A stretch of DNA of 64,000 bases, from NCBI GenBank assembly GCA_009823505.1, contig VZQC01006876.1:5571501-5635500 (forward strand). The letters are read 5' to 3'. A program made the translations under genes and the position numbers. The DNA is from Rhizomys pruinosus (taxonomy: Eukaryota; Chordata; Mammalia; Rodentia; Spalacidae). Every line of letters begins with the position of its first letter. Position 1 is the first letter of the stretch. Of this stretch, positions 1-12,270 are shown in pieces. The notes beneath the pieces were generated by a model, which saw nothing but the letters and a program-made list of their open reading frames with translations, ran no database searches and had not been told where the DNA came from.

Positions 1-132
1 AAGCCTGCACCCAGCAACGCACTTCCTCTACGACGTCCACACCCTCCAAGACCTCCAAAAACAGCGCCAACAACTGGAGACAAATGTCTGAATACCTAGA
101 GCCTATGGGGGACACTCATTCAAACCACCACA
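1..132 (-). mobile_element. MaLR (ORR1-like) LTR, partial
   Basis: On the minus strand this reads as the start of a MaLR LTR (TGTGGTGGTTTGAATGA type). It closely matches the right end of the fuller LTR at 29909-30274, including the terminal caaaccaccaca. The rest of the LTR lies left of the window. Its outer end directly abuts the broken ERV-L gag, so it probably inserted into, or recombined with, that element. Confidence 0.8.
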
Positions 133-1597
133 CCTCCCATTATGATAATTACGGTAACTATGCTCATCTGGCCTTCGGAGATTCAGTGCTGCCACCTGAC
201 GCCTACCCTGAGGTCCTGTTAAACCTATTACGTGTACATTTAATTCATGCAAGCGAGCAACAACTTCTCTAACTGTAAGATCTGGCATAAGAAATAGAGC
301 AAAGACAAAGCTCTTCAAATTTTCTGGTGTCTCTATCAGTACTTTCCATCTTATAAATTCAGTGAATGGCATGTCCTCTGGGTCCTCATATTGTGGAGAA
401 TGTGGTTTTACACTTGGAATCCACTCGAGCATGCCCATCTGCCTGACCCTCACAATACCTTCATCAATACTAAGCCAAGGAATATCAGGCATCTCTAACT
501 CGCTGTTAGTAGTCTATGTTTTAATAAATACATCAGCCAACCATTCAAATAAACTTTTAACACCTTTTTTAACTGTTCCAGCTTCCATGTTAAACCTAGA
601 ATCTCTACTCAGTGGACTCATATCAATAAACTCAGTATGATCCAATTTTATATTCCTTCCACCATTATCCCACACCCTTAAAATCCATTCCCACACATAT
701 TCCTTAGGCTTCTGCTGGAAAGAATCGCCAAACTCATTAATTTCTTTAGTGGTGTAGAGCACCTCCTCGTGGACCACACTTTCTATCTCACCTTGACAGG
801 CTTGCTTAGACTTCAATCTGGTTATAGGTCTAGAGGCAACAATTGTTGGGCCCTGAGGGACATTAGCTCCCACTAGGAGGGGGGGGATTAGTTTCCTCAG
901 GCAAGGGTGGGGCGGACTGATCTGCAGGGTGTGGATTCTCTGCTGAGGGTGGGGAGATTAATTCCTCAGATAAAGAAAATCCCTCAGAATCCCAGTTTTC
1001 AAAATCCTCTCCCACACATCTCCATCCCAGTTTTCAGGTTTCCACCCTTTCCACACCAGTGCTCTCACTTTAACTGCTGACACTCTTCATGGCTGGGAAT
1101 TAAATTTTGTTGTAAATCAGCCAAACATATGGGCTCCAGCTTGATTTTCTGCCACTTTAGCTCTTTGGCTGCTGGAGAGAAGATTCTCTTCTAGAGCACA
1201 CTTGGAAACCTTTAAACGGTTGTTTTGAATCCAGAGCTGGTCATTTTTATCACTGAGCTCCTTATTTTCCTCTATCACTTTTTCCAGAGATGCTAGGAGC
1301 AACAAGGCAAATCATTATTTTCCTTATTTTTCTTCAATTTCTCGAATGTTTTATATATAGAGTCAGTAAATTCCTTGCTTCTCACAAGAGGCAAGTTAGG
1401 TGAGTCAAATGGGTCTATCTTCATAATTACATCAAATAGTCTGCACCAAGGATTATCATTCCTCTTCATGCCACCAGGAAAGCCTTCAGTAACTCTAGGC
1501 TTCATTGGGTTGGAGAGCTGGCTCCAGAGACCAAGCCCACTAAAGAAATTCATCCTTTCAAATCTGTTTCTCTAGAACCACTTCTGGTATCAAAATC
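133..1597 (-). pseudogene. ERV-L gag remnant (copy 1), broken
   Basis: Degenerate endogenous retrovirus Gag on the minus strand, running from a start at 1553 leftwards. Pieces in order: N-terminal segment 1553-1293; a charged coiled-coil segment 1305-1117 in another frame; a poorly open stretch; then a capsid-like segment 873-514, which continues in the same frame after one TAG (511-513) to about 133. Visible motifs are EWILRVWDNGGR, LSRDSRFN, GVKSLFEWLADV, MLEWI and LKSFVFALFLMPDLTVRE. These match the Gag of class III ERV-L elements, the lineage from which mouse Fv1 derives. A 5' LTR and primer-binding-like site follow at 1598-2072 and about 1585-1597. At least one frameshift and one stop rule out an intact product; pol is absent. 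Family assignment rests on motif recognition, not a search. Confidence 0.8.
1585..1597 (-). other. Primer-binding-site-like sequence of ERV-L copy 1
   Basis: On the minus strand, just inside the LTR end, the sequence reads gataccagaagtgg. This resembles the tRNA-Leu-type binding site of ERV-L and MaLR elements (TGGTACCAGAAGTGG type). It fixes the orientation of the element and the inner LTR edge. Confidence 0.5.
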
Positions 1598-2072
1598 TGT
1601 GTTAGTCATGGTTCTCTAAAGAAACAGAAGCAACACAATGAATATATAACTATATACAATTTATTGATTTGCTCACGTGACAGAGCTCAAGTATTCCAAC
1701 AGTAGCCGTGCTGAACTGGAGGGGCTGAGAATCCAAGGAACTGCTCAGTCCACAAGGCTGGATGTCTCAGTAGTCCCAATCTGGTGCTGAAGGCCAAGTG
1801 GATTTCAGAAGATCTGCCAGTCTCAGTACACGCTGGGATCTGAAGGGTTGATCACAGCAGCAAGACAAACTCACCCGTGAGAGAAAGGCAAGCTGCAGGG
1901 GGAAAAAAAGGGACCAGCTCCCTCTGCCTTGGCACTTTATCCTGCCTGCCAGCAGAAGGTAACACCCACATTTGGGGTGGGCCATCCTGGATGAGGTGGT
2001 CCAATCTGAAGATCCTTTTCTTTTATGTGTTCCTTAATCCAATCAAGTTGACACCCAGGATTAACCATCACA
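1598..2072 (-). mobile_element. ERV-L-type 5' LTR of copy 1
   Basis: About 475 bp bounded by TG...CA. On the minus strand it starts tgtgatggttaatcctgggt and ends gactaacaca. It is followed at once by the primer-binding-like site and gag leader, so it is the 5' LTR. An internal block (cagtccacaaggctggatgt) recurs in L1 3'-UTR-like sequence at about 20540. Exact repeat family not assigned. Confidence 0.7.
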
Positions 2073-2320
2073 GGATCCTTGGGCTGTGTAAGTTTAGACA
2101 TAGCTACTTGCAAATTGATTTTACATGAAGGTTGCTTGTATTCATTACTTATGTTTTAAAGTTTACCTCATGGTTGGCATTTGGGGCACCAATTGGTTTT
2201 AGTGTAAAAAATAAAATCTTGGGTCTGGCCTGCCTCCACTGTGCACTCAAGATGGGTTTAAGTAATCAGCCTCTCCCATGGGCTCGTCTGCCTCTCAAAA
2301 AATAAAAAAGGGGAGGGAGA
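2073..2320 (+). mobile_element. Probable 3' internal end of an ERV with polypurine tract
   Basis: A short stretch preceding the LTR at 2321. It ends in a purine run (aaaaaaggggagggaga, about 2304-2320) directly before the LTR TG, which is the layout of a polypurine tract. No coding sequence is recognised. Confidence 0.4.
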
Positions 2321-2878
2321 TGTAGGAAGATCTAGTTTGAATTGGGGGCTAGTTCTCAGCTAGCACTCCTCAGGGCACAGAGTGGCTGAGAGTCAGGGGA
2401 TTTCCCTGCCCCTGCCCCAAGGAGGAGGAAACAAGTGGAGTGAGTGCATGATGCTGGGTGGGGCAACAGTGTGCACTGACACAGAATTGGGGGGGGGGCT
2501 GTGATTGGCTTTGGGAACTGACATCATTTGGTTTATAAAAGCAGGTTGTAGGGCTGGAGAGATGGCCTAGTAAAGAGTGCTGACCACTCTTGCAGAGGAC
2601 CCGGGTTCGATCCCTAGCCCCTAGCACCCACATGGTGGCTGAGAACCATCTGAAACTCCAATTCCAGGAGAATTCTAGTTCAAGGGGAATCCAACACCCT
2701 CTTCTGACCTCTGCAGCATTGCATGACACGGGTACACAAACCTACATGTAGACAGTACACATACAGAAATAAATAAAAAATTAAAAAGAAGAAAGTTACA
2801 TATTTAAAAAAAAATCAGGTTGTAGCAAGCAATAAATTGACTTTCCCATTAATATCATTATGGAATTCCTGGCCGTCA
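2321..2878 (+). mobile_element. Retroviral LTR (sense), split by a B2
   Basis: Starts TGTAGGAAG right after the purine tract. It carries a TATA-like tttataaaag at about 2532-2541 and AATAAA at 2831-2836. The spacing suits U3, R and U5, with the end placed at gtca near 2878. A B2 lies between TATA and poly(A) signal, so LTR length without it is about 285 bp. The right end is uncertain. Confidence 0.5.
2552..2815 (+). mobile_element. B2 SINE
   Basis: Starts ggctggagagatggc (tRNA-like A box) with a ggttcgatccc B box, and ends in an A-rich tail with AATAAA-type motifs. Flanked by the duplication caggttgtag at 2542-2551 and 2816-2825. It sits inside the LTR at 2321-2878, so it is younger than that LTR. 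The 119-residue reverse frame here is only its shadow. Confidence 0.93.
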
Positions 2879-3440
2879 TTTTTTTTTTTAAATTTTTGTG
2901 GGCATACAAGCCAAAGGAGGCCTGCATTTCATTCAGTTGGCCAGAGGAGGGTTGGAAAGAGGTCCCAGACCCTCAATCTGGGTAGCTGGTGTTATGAGTG
3001 GACATAGGCTGAAGATAGGCCAACAACCATCAGCTTGAAATTCCTGTCCAGGTTTCATCAGTCTCTGGGAAGGTGGGAAGTCATAGCCAAGAGTGGAAAA
3101 TATGTCTCACTTTTCCAGTCTAAAGGCCTGAGTTGGAAGTACCACTCAGGCTGGGCTATGGGAAGTAGCACCAAGAGGTCTGCACCAAGAGGCCAGCTCC
3201 CTACAGCAGCTGCAGGCAGGTGCTCTGTTCCCCTTCCCTTAGCAGGGTCACATGGTACCTGTTCGGTACTAAAGAAAGCTTCCTACAATGGTGAACTCAT
3301 GGCCAGCCTGAGGTACAAGAAACACCTCCCTGAAGCCCCCCTTAAAATGAGTAAATAGGAGATATAATAACAGGATGGGGTAAAATGCAAAGAGAATCCT
3401 CGTCTTGCATCCCAATAGCATAGAACAAAGTGGAATAATA
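2879..3440. other. Unassigned, moderately GC-rich stretch
   Basis: A 107-codon plus frame (3035-3358) has no recognisable domain. It could be more ERV-derived sequence, but I see no motif to support that. Confidence 0.3.
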
Positions 3441-4100
3441 ATCCAGATCTTTTACTGCAGGCCTCTGATCACAGATATTCAGGAGCCTGAGGCAATATAT
3501 CTAGACTTGAAGGTCATCTTGGATTAAATAATGACAGTCTGTCTCCAAACTAAGTAGCAAATTCTACTGGGATTACAGCCATTTGCCTAGAAGTGAGTCC
3601 TTAGGACTGATAATAATTATATAAATTCAATATTATCATGTCCACATGGCTAGTTTGAGGGCAGCCTGAACTACAGGAAACCCTGTATGAACAAAGAAGG
3701 AATGTCAGGCTACAGAGATGGCTTAGTGGGCAAGACCCATTGCAGCTAATCTGATGTTCTTATGTAGGACATCAGGTCTCACATGGTGAACAGAAATGAG
3801 TGACAGTTTGATCCATATGCTTCATACCCCAAACTGCATATTAATAGTTATGAACAGATGGGTGGAGATTGTGATTGCACCATGCAATCACAAGAGGTTA
3901 CCTCCCAAATCCAGGTTAGTGACCCATGAAAACACAGCTCACGGTGTTCCTTAAAGACATTGTTTATTACTGATTTAACCTGGCAGGGGATGGTTGGAGA
4001 TGATATTTCTCTATATACTATCGGCTGGCCTTGAACTTAAGATATTTCTTTCTACTCATATGGCAGATAAAGGAACCATCCCTAAGGACTCCCAAGAATT
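3441..4100. repeat. Decayed SINE fragments
   Basis: Eroded B1-like pieces on the plus strand near 3455-3550, and near 3645-3690 (ggcagcctgaactacaggaaacc). A B2-like head (ggctacagagatggcttagtgg) lies near 3711, and an antisense B1-like scrap (ggctggccttgaactta) near 4022-4040. All are heavily mutated; limits are approximate. Confidence 0.4.
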
Positions 4101-4374
4101 AACAGATCACTGAATTCATTTATTAGTTTCCAGTGACCAACTTTAAAATATAATATTCCAAGTAAATAAATTCAAGAACTTTGGAGAGCTGGGTCAGACC
4201 TTATGCTTTAGTCCTTTAGCTCCATCACTAACTGCCTCAACTTTGAAGATAAATCTACATAGAGACATTTCTTTTCTTCCAACTTAAGAGATGATTCTAC
4301 CTTAAAAGTGGAAGGGATAGCTTGTGCTTTGTTAATATGACTAAAAAGGGTATCACTGGGAAAGCTGTCAATTC

Positions 4375-4645
4375 ATGAAGGGAAACAACCCGAACAGACT
4401 GGAGTCCAAAATGACAATTCCAAAGAAATTAGACTGTTTTCTTCTCACCCACTTGTGCCCCTTTTCCAAAGCCCAGGGAACAAACTGCGGAAGAGGAGGC
4501 ATGGTAGATTGTAAGGGCTGTGGAGAGATAGGGGTGAATCATGAGACTACAGGAATATAGTCTGGACTCCTGATTGATCAACATGTCTGTGCATACAAGC
4601 TTCTCCAACTGGTCTAGGGAACCTAGGATTGTTCAAAATTTGGAC
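4375..4645 (+). repeat. Unclassified repeat shared with 32090-32370
   Basis: Both copies share, in order and on the same strand, an agattgtaagggc block, a purine-rich spacer with a repeated tggact motif, a ttgat..acatgt block and a ttc.aactggtct.ggg block leading to a gttgt.caaa motif. I cannot name the family; an LTR or a retrocopied transcript is possible. Confidence 0.5.
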
Positions 4646-5290
4646 ATAGATACTTGCAAAATGCACCAGTTACCTGATTGTATGACATAATGAGTGACAT
4701 CAATGCTATCTGCAAACAACTGTGTCATTGTATTGTAGAATCCCTTAAAAAAAGTGGAAGGGAAAGGGTGGAATGCTTCGCTTAACTGGATCTCTTTGGC
4801 TGTGTGGCACAGTAGGTTTTCCAGAAAAAAACATGGACATGTGTTTCCCATAACAACTGAGAATGGTGACATGGAAGCAGCCGCCCAAGGTAGGTAAAAT
4901 TTAAGTAATGTGGGAATCATTGATGTTATATAGCCATAAAACCAAGATCTTAAAGAGTGCCTGTTATCTTCTCTACCAGAGCTCAGGAGCTCTGAGTGGC
5001 AAAGTATCTCATGTGTATGTTGCTCAGAATCAGGTGCTTCAGCTGAAGGGTTCTTGGACACTCAGAAAGATGCGTGAAGTCTGATTCCATAAGTGGGCTG
5101 GACTTCAAGCAGAGAGTGTCCAAGGGAATATGAGTCATTGGGAACTTATGCAATTTTCATTTAAGGAAGAAGTTTCTATGTAAACCTCCCACAGATCGTC
5201 AAGCTTTTGGAGACGAGCAGCATACATGCAGGGATGCCATCTGTTTTTGCATACAGAGAATATGTTCCTGGACTCATATATTTGAAGAAA
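4646..5290. other. Unassigned stretch with a 142-codon reverse frame
   Basis: The minus frame 5061-4633 is the longest here not explained by a repeat I know. No signal peptide, domain or catalytic motif is evident, and composition is ordinary. It may be chance or unrecognised retroelement sequence. Confidence 0.25.
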
Positions 5291-5295
5291 ATGTC

Positions 5296-6199
5296 TGGTT
5301 TTAATTTATATTGACTTAACTATTAATGATGTTGAACACTTTTTAAGATGTTTCTCAAACATTTTTATTTCCTCACTTGTGAAGTCTATGTTCAGCTCTT
5401 TACTCCATCTCTTGAGTGGGGCATTTGATTTCTTACCTCTTTGTTTTTCAAGTAGTTTATATGTTCTGGGTGTTAATTCACTGTCAGATGTATCGCTGAT
5501 GAAGGTTTCCTCCACTCTGTGTGTTTTCTCTTCACTTCATTGTTTCTTTTGCTGTACAGAAGATTTGAGTTTAATGAGAACCCACTTGTCAATTGTTGAC
5601 CTTATTTTCTGTGCAGCTGCTATTTGATTTTGAAGATCTTTTCCTATGCCTATGTCTTGTAGGTTGCTGCCAACATTTTCTTGTATCATCTCACTCTGAT
5701 AAAACTGGCTAAGATCATGAAAACAAAAGGCACCAAATACTGGAGAGGATGTGGGGAAAGGGGAACCCTCATCTACTGCTGGTGAGAATGTAAACCACTA
5801 TGGAAGGCAGTGTGGAGAACCCTTAAAAGACTCAAAATGAATATATCACCTGGCCCAGTCATACCACTCCTGGGTATTTGTCCAGAAGACATATTCCTAC
5901 TGCAAAGATACATGCACATCTGTGTTTATTGCAGCTCTCTTCACAATAGCAAAGAGCTGGAACCAACCCAAATGCCCCTCAGCCAATGAGTGGATAGAGA
6001 ACATGTGGTATATCTACACAATGGAGTTCTATGCAGCAGTAAAGAAACATGACATCATGAACTTTGCAGGTAAATGGATGGAACTAGAAGACATTATGCT
6101 AAGTGAAGTAACACAGTCACAGAGAAACAAATGACAAATGGTATCTCTCATCTGTGGATGCTAGCACCAAATACCTAGCAGTAAGGCAAACTGAGCAAA

Positions 6200-6230
<31 letters not shown>

Positions 6231-6531
6231 TATTTTTCTTTCACATGAAAGCAACTGTACCATTATAATGTGAATACCTTAATGGGATCTAGTATTGACC
6301 TACCACTTATTTTCAGGCTTTGTAATTATGGTATATGGGGGTGGGTATGTATGCATACTTTAGAGTAATATATAATTAAAGGAGAAAAATATGAATTCCG
6401 TAAAAAAAAGAAAGACATGTATGGCAGAATGCATGATCTCTGATGGGGAGGAGGCAAGGAAGGAGAATTAGGTCTAATGATTAAGGAATGTTGTATGAAA
6501 TACAAAACTTCAATAAAAAAGTGAAAAAAAG
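5296..6531 (+). mobile_element. LINE-1, 5' truncated with 5' inversion
   Basis: Sense part about 5689-6531: the ORF2 C-terminal end (stop about 6134), 3' UTR, AATAAA and A-rich tail. Inverted part about 5296-5688: antisense ORF2 that in L1 order lies immediately upstream of the sense part, with only a small gap at the junction. A probable duplication gaaaatgt(c/t)tg flanks it (5287-5298 and 6532-6543). This is the classic product of twin priming. ORF2 here is not functional. Confidence 0.9.
6204..6231 (+). repeat. (TG)n microsatellite
   Basis: About 14 TG units inside the L1 3' UTR. Confidence 0.95.
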
Positions 6532-6579
6532 GAAAATGTTTGAAGGTTACTCATCCAGCCCAGGTAGGGAGCAAATATA

Positions 6580-7430
6580 TTCATGTCATCTCAAAAATAC
6601 TAGCCATATCTAACTCCGCTATGCTGTGTGGGCATACAACATGGATAAATTTCTGAATTTTGCATGTGAAATCAGACAATATCTGCACCCTCTTGTAGTA
6701 CAACTCAACAACAGTTCTCCTCATGTTCACCAGGGTGTTATAACTTGAAATCAGGGATGGTGATACCACCAGCACTTTTTCAATTGTTAGGATTGTTTCG
6801 CCTATCCAGGGTCCTTGGTGTTTACATATGATATTTAGCATTATTGTTTCTATATGTATGAAGAATTGCATGGACATTTTGATGAGCATTTTACTGAATT
6901 TGTGAAGATAATCAGGATATAATCTACCAATTTTTTTTAACATCTGGGGTCTTTCCAACTTCTGCTATCTTCTTCAATTTCTTTCCTGGGGTCTGAAAGT
7001 TTTTGTTATAAAATCCAGTCATTTATTCCCCTGGTTAGAATTATTCCAATATTATTTTTGAGGCTGTTGTAAATGGTTGTGTTTCCCTTACATTTTTCTC
7101 CACATATTTTTCCTTTGTATCCAGGAAAGCTAATGAGTTTTATTTGTTATTTTTTCATTTTGACTACTTTGTTAAATGCATTTATCAGCCTCAGAGGTTT
7201 TCTGAAGGACTATTAATATAGAATCACATCATCTCTATATAAGGATATTTTGACTACTTCCTTGACAATTTACATCCTTTTCATCTTCTTCCCTTGTCTC
7301 ATTGCTTTAGCTAAGATTTCAAGAGTAGTAATAAACAGAATGGTTATCCTTGTCTTGTTCTTGATTTTAGGGGAAATGCTTTAACTTTTTCTGAGGTTAG
7401 CATAATGTAGGCTTTGAGCTTAATGGAAGT
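6580..7430 (-). mobile_element. Old LINE-1 ORF2 fragment (antisense)
   Basis: Strongly diverged reverse-strand L1 ORF2. Blocks such as tcagggatggtgataccacc and ttgtcttgttcttgattttag are antisense versions of reverse-transcriptase-region sequence. Older than the neighbouring 5' inverted L1. The 125-residue reverse frame is a relic. Confidence 0.7.
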
Positions 7431-9810
7431 AAAGGAAATGGGCAAAGTAAAAAATATTTTAATGTCACAGCCATATTTTCAGGACATTGATAAAAGAGTG
7501 TGAAAATTAGACTAAATTCAAGAGAAATGACGTATCACAAGAATGGAGAACTCTCATACTTTTGATATATTTTCTCAGTCAACTATGAGGATGGTATAGA
7601 TTGTCTATATTTCTTATCTAATCTTGGGACCTTAAAGTTCTAGTAAGTTCTAGGCAGCCCAAATTTTTACTTGTATATTTGTGGTCAAAAGGAGTTTTTG
7701 AAGATAGTTCCCCTACTTGCATATGAAGCAGACCAGAAATATAAAGTAACTAACCACACTTTTAAAGTACCCTTATAAATGTGTATGAGGGATGTTAAAA
7801 TATATTCTATAGCTCCCTTGAGCTTCAAGGGGTATACTTCTATTTTCTATACCCTTATCCACACTAATTCAGTTAGGTTTGACTGTAGTTAAGTGTCCAT
7901 ATTCTTCTCAATTAACTGACATATTGGAAGTTGCCAATTTATTTGGGGGGACAAGCTTCACAAACCTGCAGACCATTTCAGTAGTAAAATTGCAACACAA
8001 CGAAAAACCTGTTCAAAGTCATCTATATTGGCTCTTAAGAATTCTAAGTCAACAAAGCAATGAAGAATCAGCAAAGCCTTATTATAGAAATACTATATTT
8101 TCATTGAGAGAAAATATATTATTCATGAAGAAATGTATTTTCTTGCTATTAAGTCTTGGCAAAAAATATGAAAATATATTTTGAGATTGGATATTGTAGT
8201 AGCATGTTCTTAGTTAACAAATATTGGGTTAAATAAGAGAGATTTCCCTAATTGTCTTACATGTGATTTGGGCTTTAAATTGTGGCAATTATTTCTAGAG
8301 ACCAAACTATTGTACTACTACTGGAATGTCTGTGTGATATTTAGAGAAATAATAATCTCGAAAAATGAGGTTTTAAAGATCTGCTATGGAAAAACAAAAG
8401 AACATGTCAAAGTATTCTACTTAAACTTTGTTTGAAGGAGAGATTACAACAACAAGGGAAAGATGCTTTATTGGTAAAGCATGTGTTAAAATAAGAAGTT
8501 CTCTCACTGGGGATCAAAATACTACCATTTCCTCTCTATGTTTCTAGAATAGGAACTATTAGAATCTAGGACAAAACACCTACACACATGTCTATTTGAA
8601 TGAAAACAGTTCAAGAGTATCTAGTGGCAGTCTAGTCACTTTGCTCTTGGGGACATAATGGAGATATTTATAAATAATAGCAGTCACCATTTAAAGATGA
8701 ATTACTTGCCTAGGAAGATGGGAATGCAACAAACTCCTTGGGTAAGATAGTTGGAAACAGAATTGTGGATATTAACTATAGAATATACTACATTGGACTT
8801 TATGACTAAGAATTATTATCATTATTATTGCTGTTGTTGTTACATTCATTTAGAATTGGTAAACTTACTAATAACAAGAGCTAATGTTTGCATAGATAAA
8901 GAATAAAATTATCATGGGTTATGTACTTTCCTCACTTGGTGAATTCAACTATTAAGTGTGATTTTGAAGATGAAAAATATCTACTATTAGAATTGCACTA
9001 TAAAAAATGTGGAACAGGTAATTATAAATGTAATGAGTTAATCATAATAGAATATAAAAATGATCAGTCTCTTATTATAACCACTTGGAAACCCATTATT
9101 GGTAGCTGACCTAAAAGCTAGCTATTTTTACACACCAGAAGTAGTACAAAAGACAAAAGGGAACCATTGTCTGCAGCTGTACTTTTAAAACTGCATTTTA
9201 ACTTCTGATAGATCCTTAAAGAAAGCACTATAATGTGATTTTCCCAAATAGACGAGAATAGAAATTTCTACTCTTATATGAGCAATTCATAAAAGTTCTC
9301 TGTGTTTTTCATCTTCGGAACATATAGTGCTGGTCATATTCCAAACTGATTATGGGCTTGATGGTCAAAAAGGCTAAAATATGCCCTAAGGTAAATGCCA
9401 TTTTTAAAAGTAAATTTTGTCCTTTAAAATTAGTTGCTGTTTAAAATATGTATTTTTAAAAAAACACCTTATCACAAAAGAGTCATTTATAAGATAATAT
9501 AAGTTATCACTTTATACCAGCTGTGATTGTTTGCCTCTTCCTATATTTCTCTTGGAAGAACTACTTGCTCAAATATTCTTTACAGTTTCTGAGGGCCATG
9601 CATATTTGAGGAAGCTGAGCCACTACCAGTTCTAGCTGAGGTCCCAGAATTTAATAGAGTGTTTTGTGTTTCATTATATTTGGAAGGAATTGAATTCTGG
9701 TTAATTAACACGAGGGACCATCTTCTGGGAACTTGTAGTCAAATATTCTTGCTCTTTAGAGGAAACTACTGTAGGTAGATAACTTATCAAGTCAGAGGCA
9801 CAAGATTTAA
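7431..9810. other. AT-rich stretch, no gene seen
   Basis: Only short chance frames (101 codons at most). No SINE, LTR or RNA gene recognised. Probably single-copy or very old repeat DNA. Confidence 0.4.
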
Positions 9811-9815
9811 TCCCA

Positions 9816-9831
9816 GAACACACACACACAC

Positions 9832-9874
<43 letters not shown>
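9816..9874 (+). repeat. (CA)n microsatellite
   Basis: About 59 bp of CA units with a short ccacc interruption. Confidence 0.95.
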
Positions 9875-9875
<1 letters not shown>

Positions 9876-9879
9876 TCTC

Positions 9880-11140
9880 ACTCATTGAAAATCACATGAA
9901 GAGATAACCTGCCACACTCCATCTCACTCAGAAAGGTAATCCTGTAATAGACAAAAATATTGAAAAAGAACCTGAATTATTAGTCAACAGTAAGTATTGA
10001 CTAGTGGGAGAGATGGACACCCTTATCAGCTATTAATCTTAGCATATTCATTATGTTTGAGGTAATATCACTTTTTGCAATTTTTTTTTATTTTTTATTT
10101 CAGTTGTATGATACTATTACTTAATCATAACACATCCAATAATTTCTAAATATTCCACAATTATTTTGGTCTCCTTTCCTATTTTCCAAAATGAAATGGC
10201 TTTCATGTACTTAGACACACAGTTCTAAACTACAAGTATCTTGGTACCATTAGAGGTACCAAAATAAAAATTATCACCTGACATATTAGAACTCAATTTT
10301 TGCCAGAACTGTTTATCGCTTTGAAAATAGTGGAGTGCAAGTCAGCATTAATAATATTTAATAATTCTTGACCTCACAATATTCCATAAACTGCTAAGGA
10401 CATTCCATTTTTATGGAAAACTCATAAATTTGTATTTAATCTCCATGCAAATGAAGCAGATGCTCAAACATCTGAAAAACTGTAATGCTGAGTACACTGT
10501 TAGATGGAAGAAGCAAGATTTGATCAGCAGGGTCATCTACTAATTTTAAACCTCTCATAACTGCCTTGATGTGATTATTTTAATTAAATTTAGAATTACA
10601 TATTATTTTAACATTAGTTGCCATCTGAAATCTCTACTAATGATTTTGGGGTTAATTTTTTTTCTGCTGACATGTTGAGAAAAATAAAGTGCACACATAC
10701 TGTGACAAAATGAAACATGAGTATATGATGTAATAGTAGAGCAAACAATATTTAACCAAGTCAATGGTTTATAGTTACAAACATCTATTTTATTTCTCAT
10801 CTCATGTTCTCGACAATTTTTTGAATGTGAAATGTGTGATTGGCTGAGGCAATTCTGCTGTTTGGTGCATGTCAAAGTCAGATATATACTTTTATGTACC
10901 TTGCTTCCTAGACTTAGCAGATACCTGGAACATGCATGGTCCTCACTTGGAAAATGTCAAAGCTAAGAATACAATCTGTTTCTTAATGTATCCACCAAGC
11001 AGTACCATATGATGCATTTAATTGGCCAATGGAAGTCACAAGAAATGATCAGCATTGTCCAGGAACCTGTAACAGACTTATAGTAGTAGTAGAAGTGAAC
11101 AGATATATAATTTAGCATGAATACCATCATAGTACATATA
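9880..11140. other. AT-rich stretch, no gene seen
   Basis: No repeat family or coding signal recognised. The 90- and 99-codon reverse frames are consistent with chance. Confidence 0.35.
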
Positions 11141-11146
11141 TAGCTA

Positions 11147-11166
11147 CAAATATATATATGTGCATG

Positions 11167-11199
<33 letters not shown>

Positions 11200-11216
11200 A
11201 TATATGTATGTATATA
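11147..11216. repeat. (TA)n microsatellite
   Basis: Interrupted TA/TG units. The YIYIYI-type reverse frame over it is an artefact of this repeat. Confidence 0.95.
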
Positions 11217-11639
11217 TTTGCATATATGGGTTAGATAAAATGTCAAATCCACAGTAACTCATTTGTATTTAATTCATTTTATAATTTTTTATAATTGAAA
11301 CATGTTTTCACAAAAAGTTTAAAATACTAGTTATTGCACAAAAATTCAAATCTCCATTTTTTGAAGATAATGTTGAATTTTTCATATTGCCTAGTCTCAT
11401 GAAGTTTGCCAAACATGACAAATTTCTAGAAAAAAACTAATCTGTATGTACTGATTACTGGATATGAAATACAAGACACAAGGACATTTATCAACTTCCT
11501 CTATTTCATCTATTATGAATTAAAAATAACCACAGAAAACAATTTAATTCTTTTCACAATTGTCTGCCCCTAATAACTTGAAATTATGTTAATTTTAATT
11601 TTAATTTTAAGTATTTTATTATTTTTATTTTGCTTTACA

Positions 11640-11745
11640 TATGAGTGTATTTATTGCCTGCAGGCAATGTGCATTCTGGGACTCGAACCCTGTTCTTCCC
11701 CAAGAGCAGCCAGTGTTCTTAATCACTGAGCCATCTCTCCAGCCC
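11640..11745 (-). mobile_element. B2 SINE with internal deletion
   Basis: The head (gccatctctccagccc as seen on plus) and B-box region are present. The sequence then jumps to the 3' part (tgagtgtatttattgcctgcag), so the middle is missing. Confidence 0.75.
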
Positions 11746-11814
11746 TCTTAATTATGTTATTGATATTTACTTTTAAATAAAATAAATCAGTTTTTTTCAC
11801 ATATAAGAATAATA

Positions 11815-12260
11815 TCAGGGTGGCCATGCTGGTTCATGGTTATAGTCCAGGTAATCAAAAATAATGCCTAATGTTTAGGTTCAATATGAGTTCAAGACAT
11901 CATACATACTGAGTGACTCACTGTCTACAGCGGCATGAACAGACCTGTCCAAGACAACAAAAGTTCCAGCAGTAATAAGGGAGGAACACTAAGCTTATGG
12001 TTACTGGAGAAAAGTCATGCCCCCTTGCCCCCCCACTCAGGGATATCTCCTTGATATGTTGCCCATGATCTAGAAATGGTTCTACAAAGATGTATGTACT
12101 AACAGTACTAAGTGAAATCAATTGATTTAAAATAGCATACATTAAATTGGAAAGAAGATGTGGGATATATGTGAAGAGTTGAAGGGAAAGGGGTATGAGA
12201 TGGAATATATTAAAAAACCTTGTATAGAATTATGAAATTCTCAATAAATGTTTTAGAAAT
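11815..12260 (+). mobile_element. Old B1-like scrap and L1 3'-UTR-like end
   Basis: 11820-11910 has a degraded B1 look. 12120-12260 resembles an old L1 3' end (ttgtatagaattatgaaattctcaat then aataaatg). The assignment is tentative. Confidence 0.4.
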
Positions 12261-12270
12261 TGTAAGAACA

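Noticed and set aside
133..1597. Fv1 orthologue
   Set aside because: The Gag frame is broken by a stop and frameshifts and is joined to its own LTR and primer site, so it is an ordinary ERV-L relic rather than the single-copy restriction gene.
2370..2729. 119-codon reverse frame
   Set aside because: It overlaps the B2 and LTR and has no independent support.
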